Origin: Verrucomicrobiota bacterium
Lineage (GTDB): Bacteria > Verrucomicrobiota > Verrucomicrobiia > Opitutales > Opitutaceae
Assembly: GCA_016235555.1 (NCBI GenBank)
Contig: JACRKC010000115.1
Location: 1 to 64,000 of the forward strand
Direction: 5' to 3'
DNA length: 64,000 nucleotides
Shown here piece after piece: positions 25,133 through 33,994 of this stretch. The position numbers were made by a program, and so were the translations under genes. Every line of letters starts with the position of its first letter. The stretch's first letter is position 1. The notes under the pieces were generated by a model that did no database searches, was not told the DNA's origin, and saw nothing but the letters and a program-made list of their open reading frames with translations.

Positions 25133-26491
25133 TCACGGGCGACCGGCCGGCGACTGCTGGCTTTGGCCCTGTTGGATCTCGGCCCGAAAGGCCTTGCGCT
25201 TCTCGTTGCTCAGTCCGTCCACCTCGATCGACGCGGCGGCGGGCGCAGCCGCGGCCGCGAGCTGGCCGACCGCTGCGTTGGAGTAGACCTCGCTGAGCTT
25301 GCGCAGGTCGTCCGCGCGCTCGCGGATTTTCTGCGCCGCCTGATCGCGCTTGCCGGCATCGGCGAGGGCGATCGCCTCGTCTTTCGCCACCATCAGCGCA
25401 TTGGTGGCGTAGTCCGCCTGCACCTGGCGGTTCGCCGCGACGATCACGGCCGACTCGCTGGCGCTGAACTGCACCCGGCTCTTCGCCGAGAGGGAGGCGC
25501 TCCGCTGGTGGATCGCGTCCTCAAACACGACGCTGGCCTGGGCGACCTCGCATTCCTCCCCGGCCGGCGCGCCGTCGATCTCGACTTCGACCAACGCGAA
25601 TTTCTCCTGCCCGCCGTAGAGCTGGTTGAGCGAAAACTCCGCCCGCCGCCCACGAATGACGCCGTCGCGACCGACAAACGCCAACGGCCGCACGTAAGCG
25701 GGAAACTCGATCGTCACGACCACGCGGCGCGCGACCACGCTCAACACGTCGCCAAGCTCGGCGTTGAAGATGGCCGGCAGGTCCCGGCTCGATGAAACGA
25801 AATAGGTGTTGCCGTCGCTCTTGCGGGCGAGGCGCGTCATGAGGTCCTCGTTATAGTCCAGCCCGACGCCCACGGTGGACACCGAGATGCCCTCGCGGAT
25901 GAGCGCCGCGCCCAGGCGCGCGAAGTCCTCGGGCTGGCTCGGGCCGTTGTTGGCAAGGCCGTCGGACAACAGGACCATGCGGTGGGTGTAGCGGCGGTCT
26001 TCGAGATGCTTGCGCAGCTCGTTCGCGCCCTGGGTCACGCCGCCGTAGATGGCGGTGTTGCCTCGCGCCGTGATGGAACGGATGCGGGCTTCGAGGTCGC
26101 GGCGCCCGCCGACCCGGGTCGCCGGCACGAGCGTGTTCACCTCGTGATCGAAAACGACGAGCGAGAACACATCGTCCGGCGCGAGGCGGCGCACGGCCTC
26201 GATCGCCGCCGCCTTGGCGTGCTCGATCTTGTCACCGTGCATCGAGCCAGAACGGTCGAGGACCAGCGTGAGATTGACCGGCGGACGGGTTTCGAGCGGC
26301 GGCAGGCGCACGCTGTCGAGGGCGACTTTGACGACGGCGCGCTGGGGCGAGCCGGCGGGGAGCACGGGGCGGTCGAGTTCGACGCGCAGGCCGACCGGGA
26401 CTTCGGCGGGCTTGGCGCACGCCGGCAGCGTGCACAGCGATATGGCGCAGCTGAGCGCCATCGCGAGGGAAGAGAAGAGCGATTGTTTCAT
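25133..26491 (-). CDS. exported von Willebrand factor A domain protein
   Basis: This is a 452-residue protein. The N-terminal signal peptide ends in TLPAC, a plausible lipobox, so it may be a lipoprotein. A VWA domain at about 75-255 contains the metal-ion-dependent adhesion site DRSGSMHGDK, the threonine in ARGNTAIYGG and the aspartate in LLSDGLANNG. The C-terminal part is beta-rich and ends in an alpha-helical, charged tail. Related VidL/YfbK-type proteins are cell-surface or periplasmic with unclear roles. It is transcribed toward the kinase gene but separated from it by a mobile element. Start: ATG at 26491. Confidence 0.88.
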   Translation of the reverse strand: MKQSLFSSLAMALSCAISLCTLPACAKPAEVPVGLRVELDRPVLPAGSPQRAVVKVALDSVRLPPLETRPPVNLTLVLDRSGSMHGDKIEHAKAAAIEAVRRLAPDDVFSLVVFDHEVNTLVPATRVGGRRDLEARIRSITARGNTAIYGGVTQGANELRKHLEDRRYTHRMVLLSDGLANNGPSQPEDFARLGAALIREGISVSTVGVGLDYNEDLMTRLARKSDGNTYFVSSSRDLPAIFNAELGDVLSVVARRVVVTIEFPAYVRPLAFVGRDGVIRGRRAEFSLNQLYGGQEKFALVEVEIDGAPAGEECEVAQASVVFEDAIHQRSASLSAKSRVQFSASESAVIVAANRQVQADYATNALMVAKDEAIALADAGKRDQAAQKIRERADDLRKLSEVYSNAAVGQLAAAAAPAAASIEVDGLSNEKRKAFRAEIQQGQSQQSPAGRP

Positions 26492-26693
26492 GGTGATTCC
26501 GTTGGTTGAACGGCCCGATTGAACCACGAAACGCCGCGCAGGTTGTCAGCGCGGAGTCAGGGAGTTGTCAGGAAATCGTCATGGACTACCCGGCATCGAC
26601 CGCGCCCCGCAAAAAACCGCAACCCCTTGAAACAACGCGCGCATTTCGGCGTCTTGCACTCCCGTGCCAGGTCATTCCCTGCCAGTTTATACT

Positions 26694-27977
26694 GTGACTT
26701 TTCATCGCCCCCATCACGCGGTCTGCTGGATCGGCCCGGCGGTGTTTGCCGGGTGGCACCCCAGCCGCTTCTTCATCCTGACTCTGCTCGGGTTGCTCTT
26801 GCCGCACCTCGTGCCCGCGGCGGTCGAGAAATCCGTTTTTCGGCTGGATCAGGCGATCAACGCCTTGGAATCGCAGCCGGCGCGCTGGACCGCCCGACCC
26901 GGCCCGTGGGGCGTGATCGACGTGAAGTCGACCTACATCGAGGCGCCGCCGACGCTGATCTCGCTCGCCCAAAAACCCGATCAGACGCCGGTCTGGCGCT
27001 TCCCGGGTGCGACCGTCGCCACGATCCATGAACTGTTCAAACAGGCCGGTTTGGCCGACGCGGTCCAGGCGGCACTGCTGCAACCGGGCAACCTGCGCGC
27101 CGAGAACGGCGGCATCACACTGCTCCCTCTCCCCGAAACGCTCCTGAACCTCGCACCCGAATCCCGCCAGGTGATCTACGAGGCGCTAGCCCAGTCTCCG
27201 CTCAACGGCTTCCACGCCTTTCCGCTCCCGCTCCCCGGCAACGTCGACGACTGGTTGCTGGAGTCGAAGCTTTCCCCCGTTCAGCGCCGCCTCTTCAAGC
27301 GCCTTCTCTGGAAACGCGGCGCGTGCCACGTCTTCAGCGACATCTCCCTGTTGATCAATCAAGCCACGTCCGGCCCGGAGATCACCGCCGCCCTCAGCTC
27401 CCAGACGCGGGTGCAATCGCTGGTCGCCACCATCCGCATCCCCGCCGCGGCCAGCGCCGAAACCGTGCTGAACTACTGGCGCGCCGACGGCGTCAACACG
27501 CACGTGCTCCCGTTCTTTCGCTCGGCGATCGGCCGGGAGGGCGTCAGCGAAATCGACCTGATCTACCTGCTCCCGCGGCTCGCGCGTGCACGGCTTTTCA
27601 CCTACCCGACCTTCACCGACGCCGTGGGCGGCAAACTCCCCGACTGCCACTGGACCGCGCTGAATTTCTTCGAGATCAACTACCAGCCCTACTATCTCAA
27701 CGACCGCACCGCGTTCATCGACCTCCTCGATTCCTATTCCGCGATCGGGGAACCGTCGAAACTCGGCGACCTGATCTGCTTCGTGCGGGCCGACGGTCGC
27801 GTCGCCCACTCCTGTGTGTTCGTCGCGGACGACATCGTCTTCACGAAGAACGGGGAACAGCTCTTCTCGCCGTGGCTGCTGCTCCGGTTCCCCGACGTCG
27901 CGGCGATCTACGCCTACGGCGACGTCAACCGGCTGCTCTTTTTCCGCCGCAAGCCGCGCGCCGCCGTGGAGCTTTGA
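26694..27977 (+). CDS. hypothetical exported protein, possible papain-like fold
   Basis: This encodes 427 residues from the GTG at 26694, or 437 from the GTG at 26664. A hydrophobic segment (RFFILTLLGLLLPHLVPAA) acts as a signal peptide. I do not recognise the family. In the C-terminal third, a cysteine at a helix start (LPDCHWTALNFFEINYQPYY), then GDLICFVRADG and AHSCVFVADDIVFTKNGE, have the Cys, strand, His arrangement of NlpC/P60-like or papain-like enzymes. This is only suggestive. It stands alone, convergent with gatB, with 26 bases between the stops. Confidence 0.75.
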   Translation: MTFHRPHHAVCWIGPAVFAGWHPSRFFILTLLGLLLPHLVPAAVEKSVFRLDQAINALESQPARWTARPGPWGVIDVKSTYIEAPPTLISLAQKPDQTPVWRFPGATVATIHELFKQAGLADAVQAALLQPGNLRAENGGITLLPLPETLLNLAPESRQVIYEALAQSPLNGFHAFPLPLPGNVDDWLLESKLSPVQRRLFKRLLWKRGACHVFSDISLLINQATSGPEITAALSSQTRVQSLVATIRIPAAASAETVLNYWRADGVNTHVLPFFRSAIGREGVSEIDLIYLLPRLARARLFTYPTFTDAVGGKLPDCHWTALNFFEINYQPYYLNDRTAFIDLLDSYSAIGEPSKLGDLICFVRADGRVAHSCVFVADDIVFTKNGEQLFSPWLLLRFPDVAAIYAYGDVNRLLFFRRKPRAAVEL

Positions 27978-28003
27978 TTGAAGCGTCGCCGCCGCCGCCC
28001 GCC

Positions 28004-29500
28004 TCACCCGGTTGCGAGCAGGCGGCGGAGGGTCTCGTCGACGAGCTTGGGGTTGGCCTTGCCCTTCGCGGCTTTCATCACCGGCCCCTTGAAGGCGTTG
28101 ATCGCGCTGTCCTTGCCGGCTTTGAACTCGGCGAGGGCTTTCGCGTTGGCGGCGATGGAATCGCGGCACCATTGCTCGAGCTCGTTGCTGTCGGTGGGCG
28201 CCGCTTTGAGGCCTTTGCGATCGGCGATGACTTCGGGCGTTTCGCCGGTGGCAAACATCTCGACGAAAATTTCCTTGGCGGCATTGGTCAGCACGGCGCC
28301 GGAGTCGACGAGCTTGACGAGCGCGGCGATGTGCGCCGGGCGGATTCTGCACGTCTGTAGGTCGGGCTTTACGCCCGACACGGCATCGGACGATGTCGGG
28401 GATAAACCCCGACCTACGTTGCCCAATTCGCGGAGGAGATCATTCACGATCCAGTTGCCGGCGGCCTGGGGCTTTCCGCTGAGCTTCGCCGCTTCCTCGA
28501 AATAATCGGCGAGCGCGCGATCCCAGACGAGCACGGACGTGAGCGTGTAGGGCAACTGGTAGTCGGCGATGAAGCGGCGCTGCTTGTCGAACGGCAGCTC
28601 GGGACATTCGGCGGCGAGGCGTTGCTTCCACGCGTCGTCGACCTTCACCGGCATGAGATCCGGATCAGGGAAGTAGCGGTAGTCGTGCGCCATTTCCTTC
28701 GAGCGGAGGGACTGCGACGTGCCGGTCATGCCATCGTAGTCGCGCGTCTCCTGCACGATGATGCCGCCGCGTTCGAGCACGGCGATCTGGCGCTTGATCT
28801 CGTGGGCGATGCCGTCGCGCACGAAGGAGATCGAGTTGAGGTTCTTCAGCTCCACTTTCACGCCGAGCTTGGTTTCGCCGACGGGGCGGATGGAGATGTT
28901 AGCGTCGCAACGGAGCTGGCCCTTCTCCATGTCGCAGTCGGAGATGCCGCCGTAGATCATCGTGGCACGGAGCGAAGTGAGGTAGGCGTAGGCCTCGTCG
29001 GCCGTGTGCATCGCAGGATCGGACACGATCTCCATCAGCGGCGTGCCGGCGCGGTTGTAGTCGACGAGGGAGTCGCTCGTGCCGTGGTTGAGTTTGCCGA
29101 CGTCCTCCTCGAGATGGATGCGCGTGAGCGGGATTTTCTTATGTTCACCCATCACGTTGCGCGCGGAGCCGGGCAGCTCGATCTCGACGGCGCCGCCGAG
29201 GCAGATCGGCTGGTCGTATTGCGAGATCTGGTAGTTCTTCGGCGAGTCGGGGTAGAAATAGTTTTTCCGGTCCCATTTGCAGACGGGCGCGATGTCGCAG
29301 CCGAGGAGGAGGCCGGCCTTGATGATGGCGTCGAGCGCGGCCTTGTTCATCACCGGCAGCGTGCCGGGCAGCGCGAGCACCACGGGATCGGTGAGCGTGT
29401 TGGGCTCGTGCCCGTAGCCGGCGGCGACGCGCGTGAAAATCTTCGAGCGGGTTTTCACCTGCACGTGGACTTCGAGACCGATGACGGCTTCGTAATTCAT
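28004..29500 (-). CDS. gatB: aspartyl/glutamyl-tRNA amidotransferase subunit B, with in-frame repeat
   Basis: This is GatB, 498 residues, the tRNA-binding kinase subunit of the GatCAB complex that converts Glu-tRNA-Gln or Asp-tRNA-Asn to the amide. The N-terminal MNYEAVIGLEVHVQV, the CKWDRKNYFYPDSPKNYQIS zinc/ATP region, and GTPLMEIVSDP are all conserved. Residues about 361-381 (GRGLSPTSSDAVSGVKPDLQ) are foreign. They translate a palindromic repeat inserted in frame between the helical domain and the YqeY-like tail. The frame and the rest of the tail are intact. It is the last gene of a pheS, pheT, gatC, gatA, gatB run. Confidence 0.97.
   Translation of the reverse strand: MNYEAVIGLEVHVQVKTRSKIFTRVAAGYGHEPNTLTDPVVLALPGTLPVMNKAALDAIIKAGLLLGCDIAPVCKWDRKNYFYPDSPKNYQISQYDQPICLGGAVEIELPGSARNVMGEHKKIPLTRIHLEEDVGKLNHGTSDSLVDYNRAGTPLMEIVSDPAMHTADEAYAYLTSLRATMIYGGISDCDMEKGQLRCDANISIRPVGETKLGVKVELKNLNSISFVRDGIAHEIKRQIAVLERGGIIVQETRDYDGMTGTSQSLRSKEMAHDYRYFPDPDLMPVKVDDAWKQRLAAECPELPFDKQRRFIADYQLPYTLTSVLVWDRALADYFEEAAKLSGKPQAAGNWIVNDLLRELGNVGRGLSPTSSDAVSGVKPDLQTCRIRPAHIAALVKLVDSGAVLTNAAKEIFVEMFATGETPEVIADRKGLKAAPTDSNELEQWCRDSIAANAKALAEFKAGKDSAINAFKGPVMKAAKGKANPKLVDETLRRLLATG
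28358..28416. repeat. palindromic repeat inserted in gatB
   Basis: This is a 59-bp palindrome: GTAGGTCGGGCTTTACGCCC on the left and GGGGATAAACCCCGACCTAC as the inverted right arm. Relatives lie at 47102-47167 and 56597-56646 between genes. The coding frame runs through it without a stop. Confidence 0.9.
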
Positions 29501-29511
29501 TCGGAGTGGTT

Positions 29512-29580
29512 AACCACGAAATACACGAAACTCAGAAATGACTCTGACTCCTTTTCGTGTGTTTGGTGTGTTTCGTGGTT
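29512..29580. repeat. AT-richer palindrome between gatA and gatB
   Basis: The left arm AACCACGAAATACACGAAAC pairs imperfectly with the right arm GTGTTTGGTGTGTTTCGTGG. The same type of palindrome lies at 35058-35130. It fills almost the whole gatA-gatB gap. Confidence 0.8.
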
Positions 29581-31044
29581 TCAAAGGATCGGGTGTCTGG
29601 TGTTCCACTCGTGCGCTTGTTCGTAGGCGCGGGCGATGGCGAGGAGGCTGGACTCCTGGAAGGGTTGGCCGATGATTTGAGCGCCGATGGGGAGGCCGCT
29701 CTGCGTGAAGCCGCACGGGACGCTGATGCCGGGGAGGCCGGCGAGGTTCACACCGATGGTGTAGATGTCGCAGAGGTAGAGCGCGAGCGGGTCGGCTTTC
29801 TCGCCGATTTTGAACGCGGGCATCGGCGAGGTGGGCGTGAGGAGCGCATCGACTTCGCGGAAGGCGTTCAGGAAATCCTGCCGGATGAGCGTGCGGACTT
29901 TCTGCGCGCGCAGGTAATAGGCGTCGTAGTAACCGGAGCTGAGCACGTAGGTGCCGAGGATGATGCGGCGCTTCACCTCGGCGCCGAAGCCCTCGGCGCG
30001 CGACTGGAAGTAGAGGTCGACGATGTCGGTCGCATGCTTCGAGCGGTGGCCGTAGCGGATGCCGTCGTAGCGCGCGAGGTTCGACGAGGCCTCGGCGGTC
30101 GCGATGACGTAATAGGTGTCGAGGCAGTAGCGCGTGTGCGGCAGCGAGACTTCGCGGATTTCGCAGCCCTGTTTTTTGTAGAACGCGATGGCCTGCTCGA
30201 CGGCGGCGCCGATTTCGGGATCGAGGCCTTCGCCGAAATATTCCTTCGGGATGCCGAGCTTCCATGGGCCGCGGCGCGCGGCGAGCTCGGCGCGGTAGTC
30301 GGGGATGTCGGTCTTGAACGAAGTGGAGTCGCGCTCGTCGTGGCCGGCGATCGCACCGAGCACGATGGCGGCGTCCTCGACGGTGCGAGCGAACGGCCCG
30401 ATCTGGTCGAGCGAGGAGGCGAAAGCGATGAGGCCGTAGCGTGAGACGAGGCCGTAGGTGGGCTTGAGGCCGACGACGCCGCAGAATGCCGCGGGCTGAC
30501 GGATCGAGCCGCCGGTGTCGGAGCCGAGCGTGGCGATGGCTTCGCCGGCCGCGAGCGCGGCGGCGCTGCCGCCGGAGGAACCGCCAGGAACGCGCGTGAG
30601 ATCCCACGGGTTCGAGGTCGGGCCGTTGGCGGAATTTTCCGTGGACGATCCCATCGCGAACTCGTCCAGGTTGAGGCGGCCCCAGAGGACGGCGCCGGCA
30701 TTTTTCAACTTGGTTGTGACCGTGGCGTCGTAGGGCGAGACGAAGTTCGCGAGCATCTTGCTCGACGCGGTGAGCGGCTGGCCATCGACCGCGATCACGT
30801 CTTTCAGGCCGATGGGGATGCCATCGAGCGGCCCCCTCGCCTGCCCGGCGGCGCGGCGCGCATCGGAGGCGGCGGCTTGCGCGAGCGCGTCGGCTTCGTC
30901 GAAGGAGTTGAAGGCGCGCACGCGGGTGTCGACGGCCCGGGTGCGCGCGATGACGGCGCGGGTGAGCTCGACGGAGGAGATTTTCTTCGCGTCGAGCGCG
31001 ACGGCCAGTTGCGCGATGGGCTGAAAAATAAGATCGGAAGACAT
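29581..31044 (-). CDS. gatA: aspartyl/glutamyl-tRNA amidotransferase subunit A
   Basis: This is GatA, 487 residues, the glutamine-hydrolysing amidase subunit of GatCAB. The Ser-cisSer-Lys triad is present. The lysine lies in [14 protein letters not shown] near residue 80, and the serine pair in [33 protein letters not shown] lies near 150-180. The C-terminal [11 protein letters not shown] region is conserved. It lies between gatC and gatB, with an AT-richer palindrome in each flanking gap. The start ATG at 31044 matches the family. Confidence 0.97.
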   Translation of the reverse strand: MSSDLIFQPIAQLAVALDAKKISSVELTRAVIARTRAVDTRVRAFNSFDEADALAQAAASDARRAAGQARGPLDGIPIGLKDVIAVDGQPLTASSKMLANFVSPYDATVTTKLKNAGAVLWGRLNLDEFAMGSSTENSANGPTSNPWDLTRVPGGSSGGSAAALAAGEAIATLGSDTGGSIRQPAAFCGVVGLKPTYGLVSRYGLIAFASSLDQIGPFARTVEDAAIVLGAIAGHDERDSTSFKTDIPDYRAELAARRGPWKLGIPKEYFGEGLDPEIGAAVEQAIAFYKKQGCEIREVSLPHTRYCLDTYYVIATAEASSNLARYDGIRYGHRSKHATDIVDLYFQSRAEGFGAEVKRRIILGTYVLSSGYYDAYYLRAQKVRTLIRQDFLNAFREVDALLTPTSPMPAFKIGEKADPLALYLCDIYTIGVNLAGLPGISVPCGFTQSGLPIGAQIIGQPFQESSLLAIARAYEQAHEWNTRHPIL

Positions 31045-31054
31045 CTGGATTTTA

Positions 31055-31112
31055 CAGGAGGCCGCAGAGGGAGCAGAGAACCAAAGCCTCTGCGCTCTCT
31101 GCGCCCTCCTGT
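31055..31112. repeat. palindrome between gatC and gatA
   Basis: The arms CAGGAGGCCGCAGAGGGAGC and CTCTCTGCGCCCTCCTG form an imperfect stem around an AACCAAAG loop. It fills the gatC-gatA gap just 5' of the gatA start. Confidence 0.75.
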
Positions 31113-31125
31113 GCGCTGATTAGGA

Positions 31126-31416
31126 TCATTCGACGACCTTTGGCACGACGACCATGTGCTCGCGCTGGGTGGGCGCGTTTTGCAGCGCGCGCTCGACTGG
31201 CAGACCGGGGCGGGCGACGTCGTCGGCCCAGACATTGAAGACCGGCGCGGCGTGCGCGGTCGGCTCGACGTGGCTCACGTCCACTTTTTTGAGTTGCTCG
31301 ATGTGGTGGAGCACATCGCCGAGCTGCTGGGCGAACTTCGCTTTCTCCTCGGGCGTGAGCGCGAGGCGGGCGAGCTTGGCGATGTGGTCGATGTTGAGAT
31401 CCGGCGAAGAGGACAT
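31126..31416 (-). CDS. gatC: aspartyl/glutamyl-tRNA amidotransferase subunit C
   Basis: This is GatC, 96 residues, the small clamp that stabilises the GatA-GatB complex. The typical N-terminal DLNIDHIAKLARLALTPEEK and central DVLHHIEQLKKVDVSHVEPT are present. Its start lies 2 bases after the pheT stop, so it is translated from the pheT message, an unusual but plausible link between Phe-tRNA synthetase and the amidotransferase genes. Confidence 0.95.
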   Translation of the reverse strand: MSSSPDLNIDHIAKLARLALTPEEKAKFAQQLGDVLHHIEQLKKVDVSHVEPTAHAAPVFNVWADDVARPGLPVERALQNAPTQREHMVVVPKVVE

Positions 31417-31418
31417 GC

Positions 31419-33896
31419 TTATTTGCGGATCTGCCAGCCGGCGTTCTTGACGACCTCGTCCTGCAATTTCTGGAACACGGCATTGACCTCGTCGTCGGTG
31501 AGCGTCCGCTCGGCGGACCGGAACACGAGGGAGAACGCGAGGCTCTTCGTGCCGTCGGGCAGGCCCGGGCCTTGGTAGACGTCGAAAACGGCGACGCGCT
31601 CGACGGCGAAGGCGTTGCCGGCGGCGGCACGGGCGAGCTTCGCGAGCGTTTTCTGGACCTCGGCAGCGGACGTCGCCTGATCGACGACGAGCGCGAGATC
31701 GCGCAACGCGGCGGGGAAGAGGCTGAAGTCCGCGTAGCGGCGGCGCGTCGCGTCGCCCGAGATGCGTTCGGGGAGAATCGCGAAGATGCCGGCGTAGACT
31801 TTGCCTTCGATCCCGAGCGCTTTAACCATCGAGAGATTGAGCAGGCCGAAGCGCGCGGTCCAGCCGTGCTCGATGTTGCCGGCGGAAGCGGAGTGCCCTT
31901 CCTGCCAGCCGAAGAACGGGCCGGCGATCGGCGCGAGCGGCTGGCGGGCGAAGTCGATGTCGGCGGCGGACGCGAGCGCGGCGACGTGGTGCTTCACCGA
32001 GTAGAAATCGGCGGATTTCCGCTGGAGCCACGCGCGCTCGCCGACGGGCTCGGCGATGATGAATCCGACGGCGGCGCATTCGAGGTTCTGGCCGTTGCGC
32101 TCGATGAACACGCGACCAGTTTCGCACAAGCGCGAGGCAACCACGCCGCGAGATTGGTTGAGCTTCAGCGAATCGAGCAGGCCCATGATAAGCGTCGGGC
32201 GCAGGTGCGACTGGTCGTCGACGAACGGGTTCGCGAGCGCGAGTTCCTGCGCGGCGGTCTGCGAGACCCACGTGGCGAGCTCCTTCGCGGGACGGAGCGT
32301 GTAGTTCACGCACTCGTGGAAATCGTGGCCCACGAGGTAGTCGGTCACGCGGCGGTTGAAGAGCACGATCGGATCGTCGTCGCCGACGAGACCAGGCGAC
32401 GAGACGACGGTGGCGGGAATTTTTTCCGTGCCGTAGAGGCGGAGCACTTCCTCGACGAGATCGATCGGACGGTCGAGGTCGTCACGCCAGCTCGGGATGC
32501 TCACGGTCCACGCGGGGCCGCGACGGGGGTGCAGGGTCGGCTCTTCGCGGGTGACGGTGAGTTCGAGCGACTCGAAGGCCGCGCGCATGTCGGCGGCGGG
32601 AATGTCGAAGCCCAACTTCTCCGTGATGTAGTCGTGCGTGACCACGATCTCGCGCTGCCACGGCACGTCGCCGCCGACCTGGTAGATCGGCCCGACGACC
32701 TGGCCGCCCGCGGTCTCGAGGATCAGGTCGATCGCGCGCCATGCGGCTTCGAGGGCGCCGTGCGGATCGACGCCGCGCTCGTAGCGGTAGGACGAGTCGG
32801 AGGAGAGCGCGAGTTTGCGCGAGGTCGCGCGGATGGACTGCTTCTTGAAGATGGCGCACTCAAGCACGAGGTCGGTGGTGTCGGCGGAGACGCCGGAATT
32901 TTCGCCGCCCATGATGCCGGCAACGACGACGGGCTTCGCGGCGTCTGCGATGACCAACATGCGCGAGGTGAGCGTGCGCTCTTTGTTGTCGAGCGTGGTG
33001 ATCTTTTCGCCGTCGGTGGCGCGGCGGACGACGATCTGGCTGCCGCCGAGTTTCTTCGCATCGAACGCGTGCAGCGGCTGGCCGGTCTCGAGCATCACGT
33101 AGTTGCCGACGTCGACGACGTTGTTGATCGGGCGGAGGCCGACCGCGGCGAGGCGGCGCTGCATCCACTCGGGGCTCGGGCCGATCTTGATGCCGGTGAT
33201 GACGTGAGCGGTGTAGAGCGGGCAGTCTTCGGGGCTGTCGACGCGCACGGCGCTCAGCAAGTCGGGGCGCAAAGCCCCTCCCACAGTTTGATCAATCTCG
33301 CCGCGGAATTTTTCCTGCGGGTAGATGAGCGGGAGCTTGAACCACGCCGCGAGCTCGCGCGCGATGCCGAGGTGCGACTGGCAGTCGGGGCGGTTGGGCG
33401 TGATCTCGACGTCGAACACGGTGTCGCCGGGCGGCAGCACTTCGTTGATCGGCGTGCCGAGCGCCGGCTGGCCCGGGAGAACGAGCAGGCCGGCGTGTTC
33501 CTCGCCGAGGCCGATCTCGTCGGGGGCGCACATCATGCCCTGGGATTCGTGGCCGTATTTCTTGGACTGCGTGATCTGGAAGCCGCCGGGCAGGACAGCG
33601 CCGGGGAGCGCCACCGGCACGCGGGCGCCAGGATTGCAGTTGGGCGCGCCGCAGATGATGGACTTGACGCCGCCAGCGGGGCCGACGTCGACGGTGCAGA
33701 GCGAAATCTCTTTCTTGAGATTCGGGATTTTCTCACGGGTGAGAATTTCGCCGACGACGACGTGGGCGAGCTTCGGCGCGCCGGTGTTGGACACGCCTTC
33801 GACCTCGAAGCCGAGAAACGTGATCGCGCGGGTGATCTCGTCGACAGAGGCGTCGAGTTGGACGTAGTCGCGGAGCCAGTTGAGGGAAATTTTCAC
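31419..33896 (-). CDS. pheT: phenylalanyl-tRNA synthetase beta subunit, with repeat-derived segment
   Basis: This is PheT, 825 residues, normal length, which with PheS charges tRNA-Phe. Domains in order are the tRNA-binding (EMAP-like) domain at about 40-150, B3/B4 editing (about 215-400), B5 (about 410-480), the synthetase-like core (about 500-700) and the C-terminal anticodon-binding FDX-ACB (about 730-822). Residues about 202-213 (DQTVGGALRPDL) correspond to half of a dispersed palindrome, carried in frame between the N-terminal and B3/4 domains. It sits between pheS and gatC, with an AT-richer palindrome before it. Confidence 0.97.
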   Translation of the reverse strand: MKISLNWLRDYVQLDASVDEITRAITFLGFEVEGVSNTGAPKLAHVVVGEILTREKIPNLKKEISLCTVDVGPAGGVKSIICGAPNCNPGARVPVALPGAVLPGGFQITQSKKYGHESQGMMCAPDEIGLGEEHAGLLVLPGQPALGTPINEVLPPGDTVFDVEITPNRPDCQSHLGIARELAAWFKLPLIYPQEKFRGEIDQTVGGALRPDLLSAVRVDSPEDCPLYTAHVITGIKIGPSPEWMQRRLAAVGLRPINNVVDVGNYVMLETGQPLHAFDAKKLGGSQIVVRRATDGEKITTLDNKERTLTSRMLVIADAAKPVVVAGIMGGENSGVSADTTDLVLECAIFKKQSIRATSRKLALSSDSSYRYERGVDPHGALEAAWRAIDLILETAGGQVVGPIYQVGGDVPWQREIVVTHDYITEKLGFDIPAADMRAAFESLELTVTREEPTLHPRRGPAWTVSIPSWRDDLDRPIDLVEEVLRLYGTEKIPATVVSSPGLVGDDDPIVLFNRRVTDYLVGHDFHECVNYTLRPAKELATWVSQTAAQELALANPFVDDQSHLRPTLIMGLLDSLKLNQSRGVVASRLCETGRVFIERNGQNLECAAVGFIIAEPVGERAWLQRKSADFYSVKHHVAALASAADIDFARQPLAPIAGPFFGWQEGHSASAGNIEHGWTARFGLLNLSMVKALGIEGKVYAGIFAILPERISGDATRRRYADFSLFPAALRDLALVVDQATSAAEVQKTLAKLARAAAGNAFAVERVAVFDVYQGPGLPDGTKSLAFSLVFRSAERTLTDDEVNAVFQKLQDEVVKNAGWQIRK
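33258..33292. repeat. half-palindrome inside pheT
   Basis: The stretch AAGTCGGGGCGCAAAGCCCCTCCCAC matches one arm of the intergenic hairpin at 16459-16520 (GTGGGAGGGACTTTACGCCCC). It is translated in frame as an interdomain linker of PheT. Confidence 0.7.
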
Positions 33897-33916
33897 GGAA
33901 AACGGAAATACTCTTT

Positions 33917-33987
33917 AGCCACAGATCACACAGATGGACACAGATGCTCTGAAAAATTATCTGTGATCATCTGTGTAATCCGTGGCC
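33917..33987. repeat. AT-richer palindrome between pheS and pheT
   Basis: The left arm GCCACAGATCACACAGATGG pairs with the right arm ATCATCTGTGTAATCCGTGGC around an AT-rich centre. It nearly fills the pheS-pheT gap. Confidence 0.8.
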
Positions 33988-33994
33988 GGTTTCT

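Noticed and set aside
28758-28955. Plus-strand small frame within gatB
   Set aside because: It lies fully within gatB on the opposite strand and has no independent evidence.
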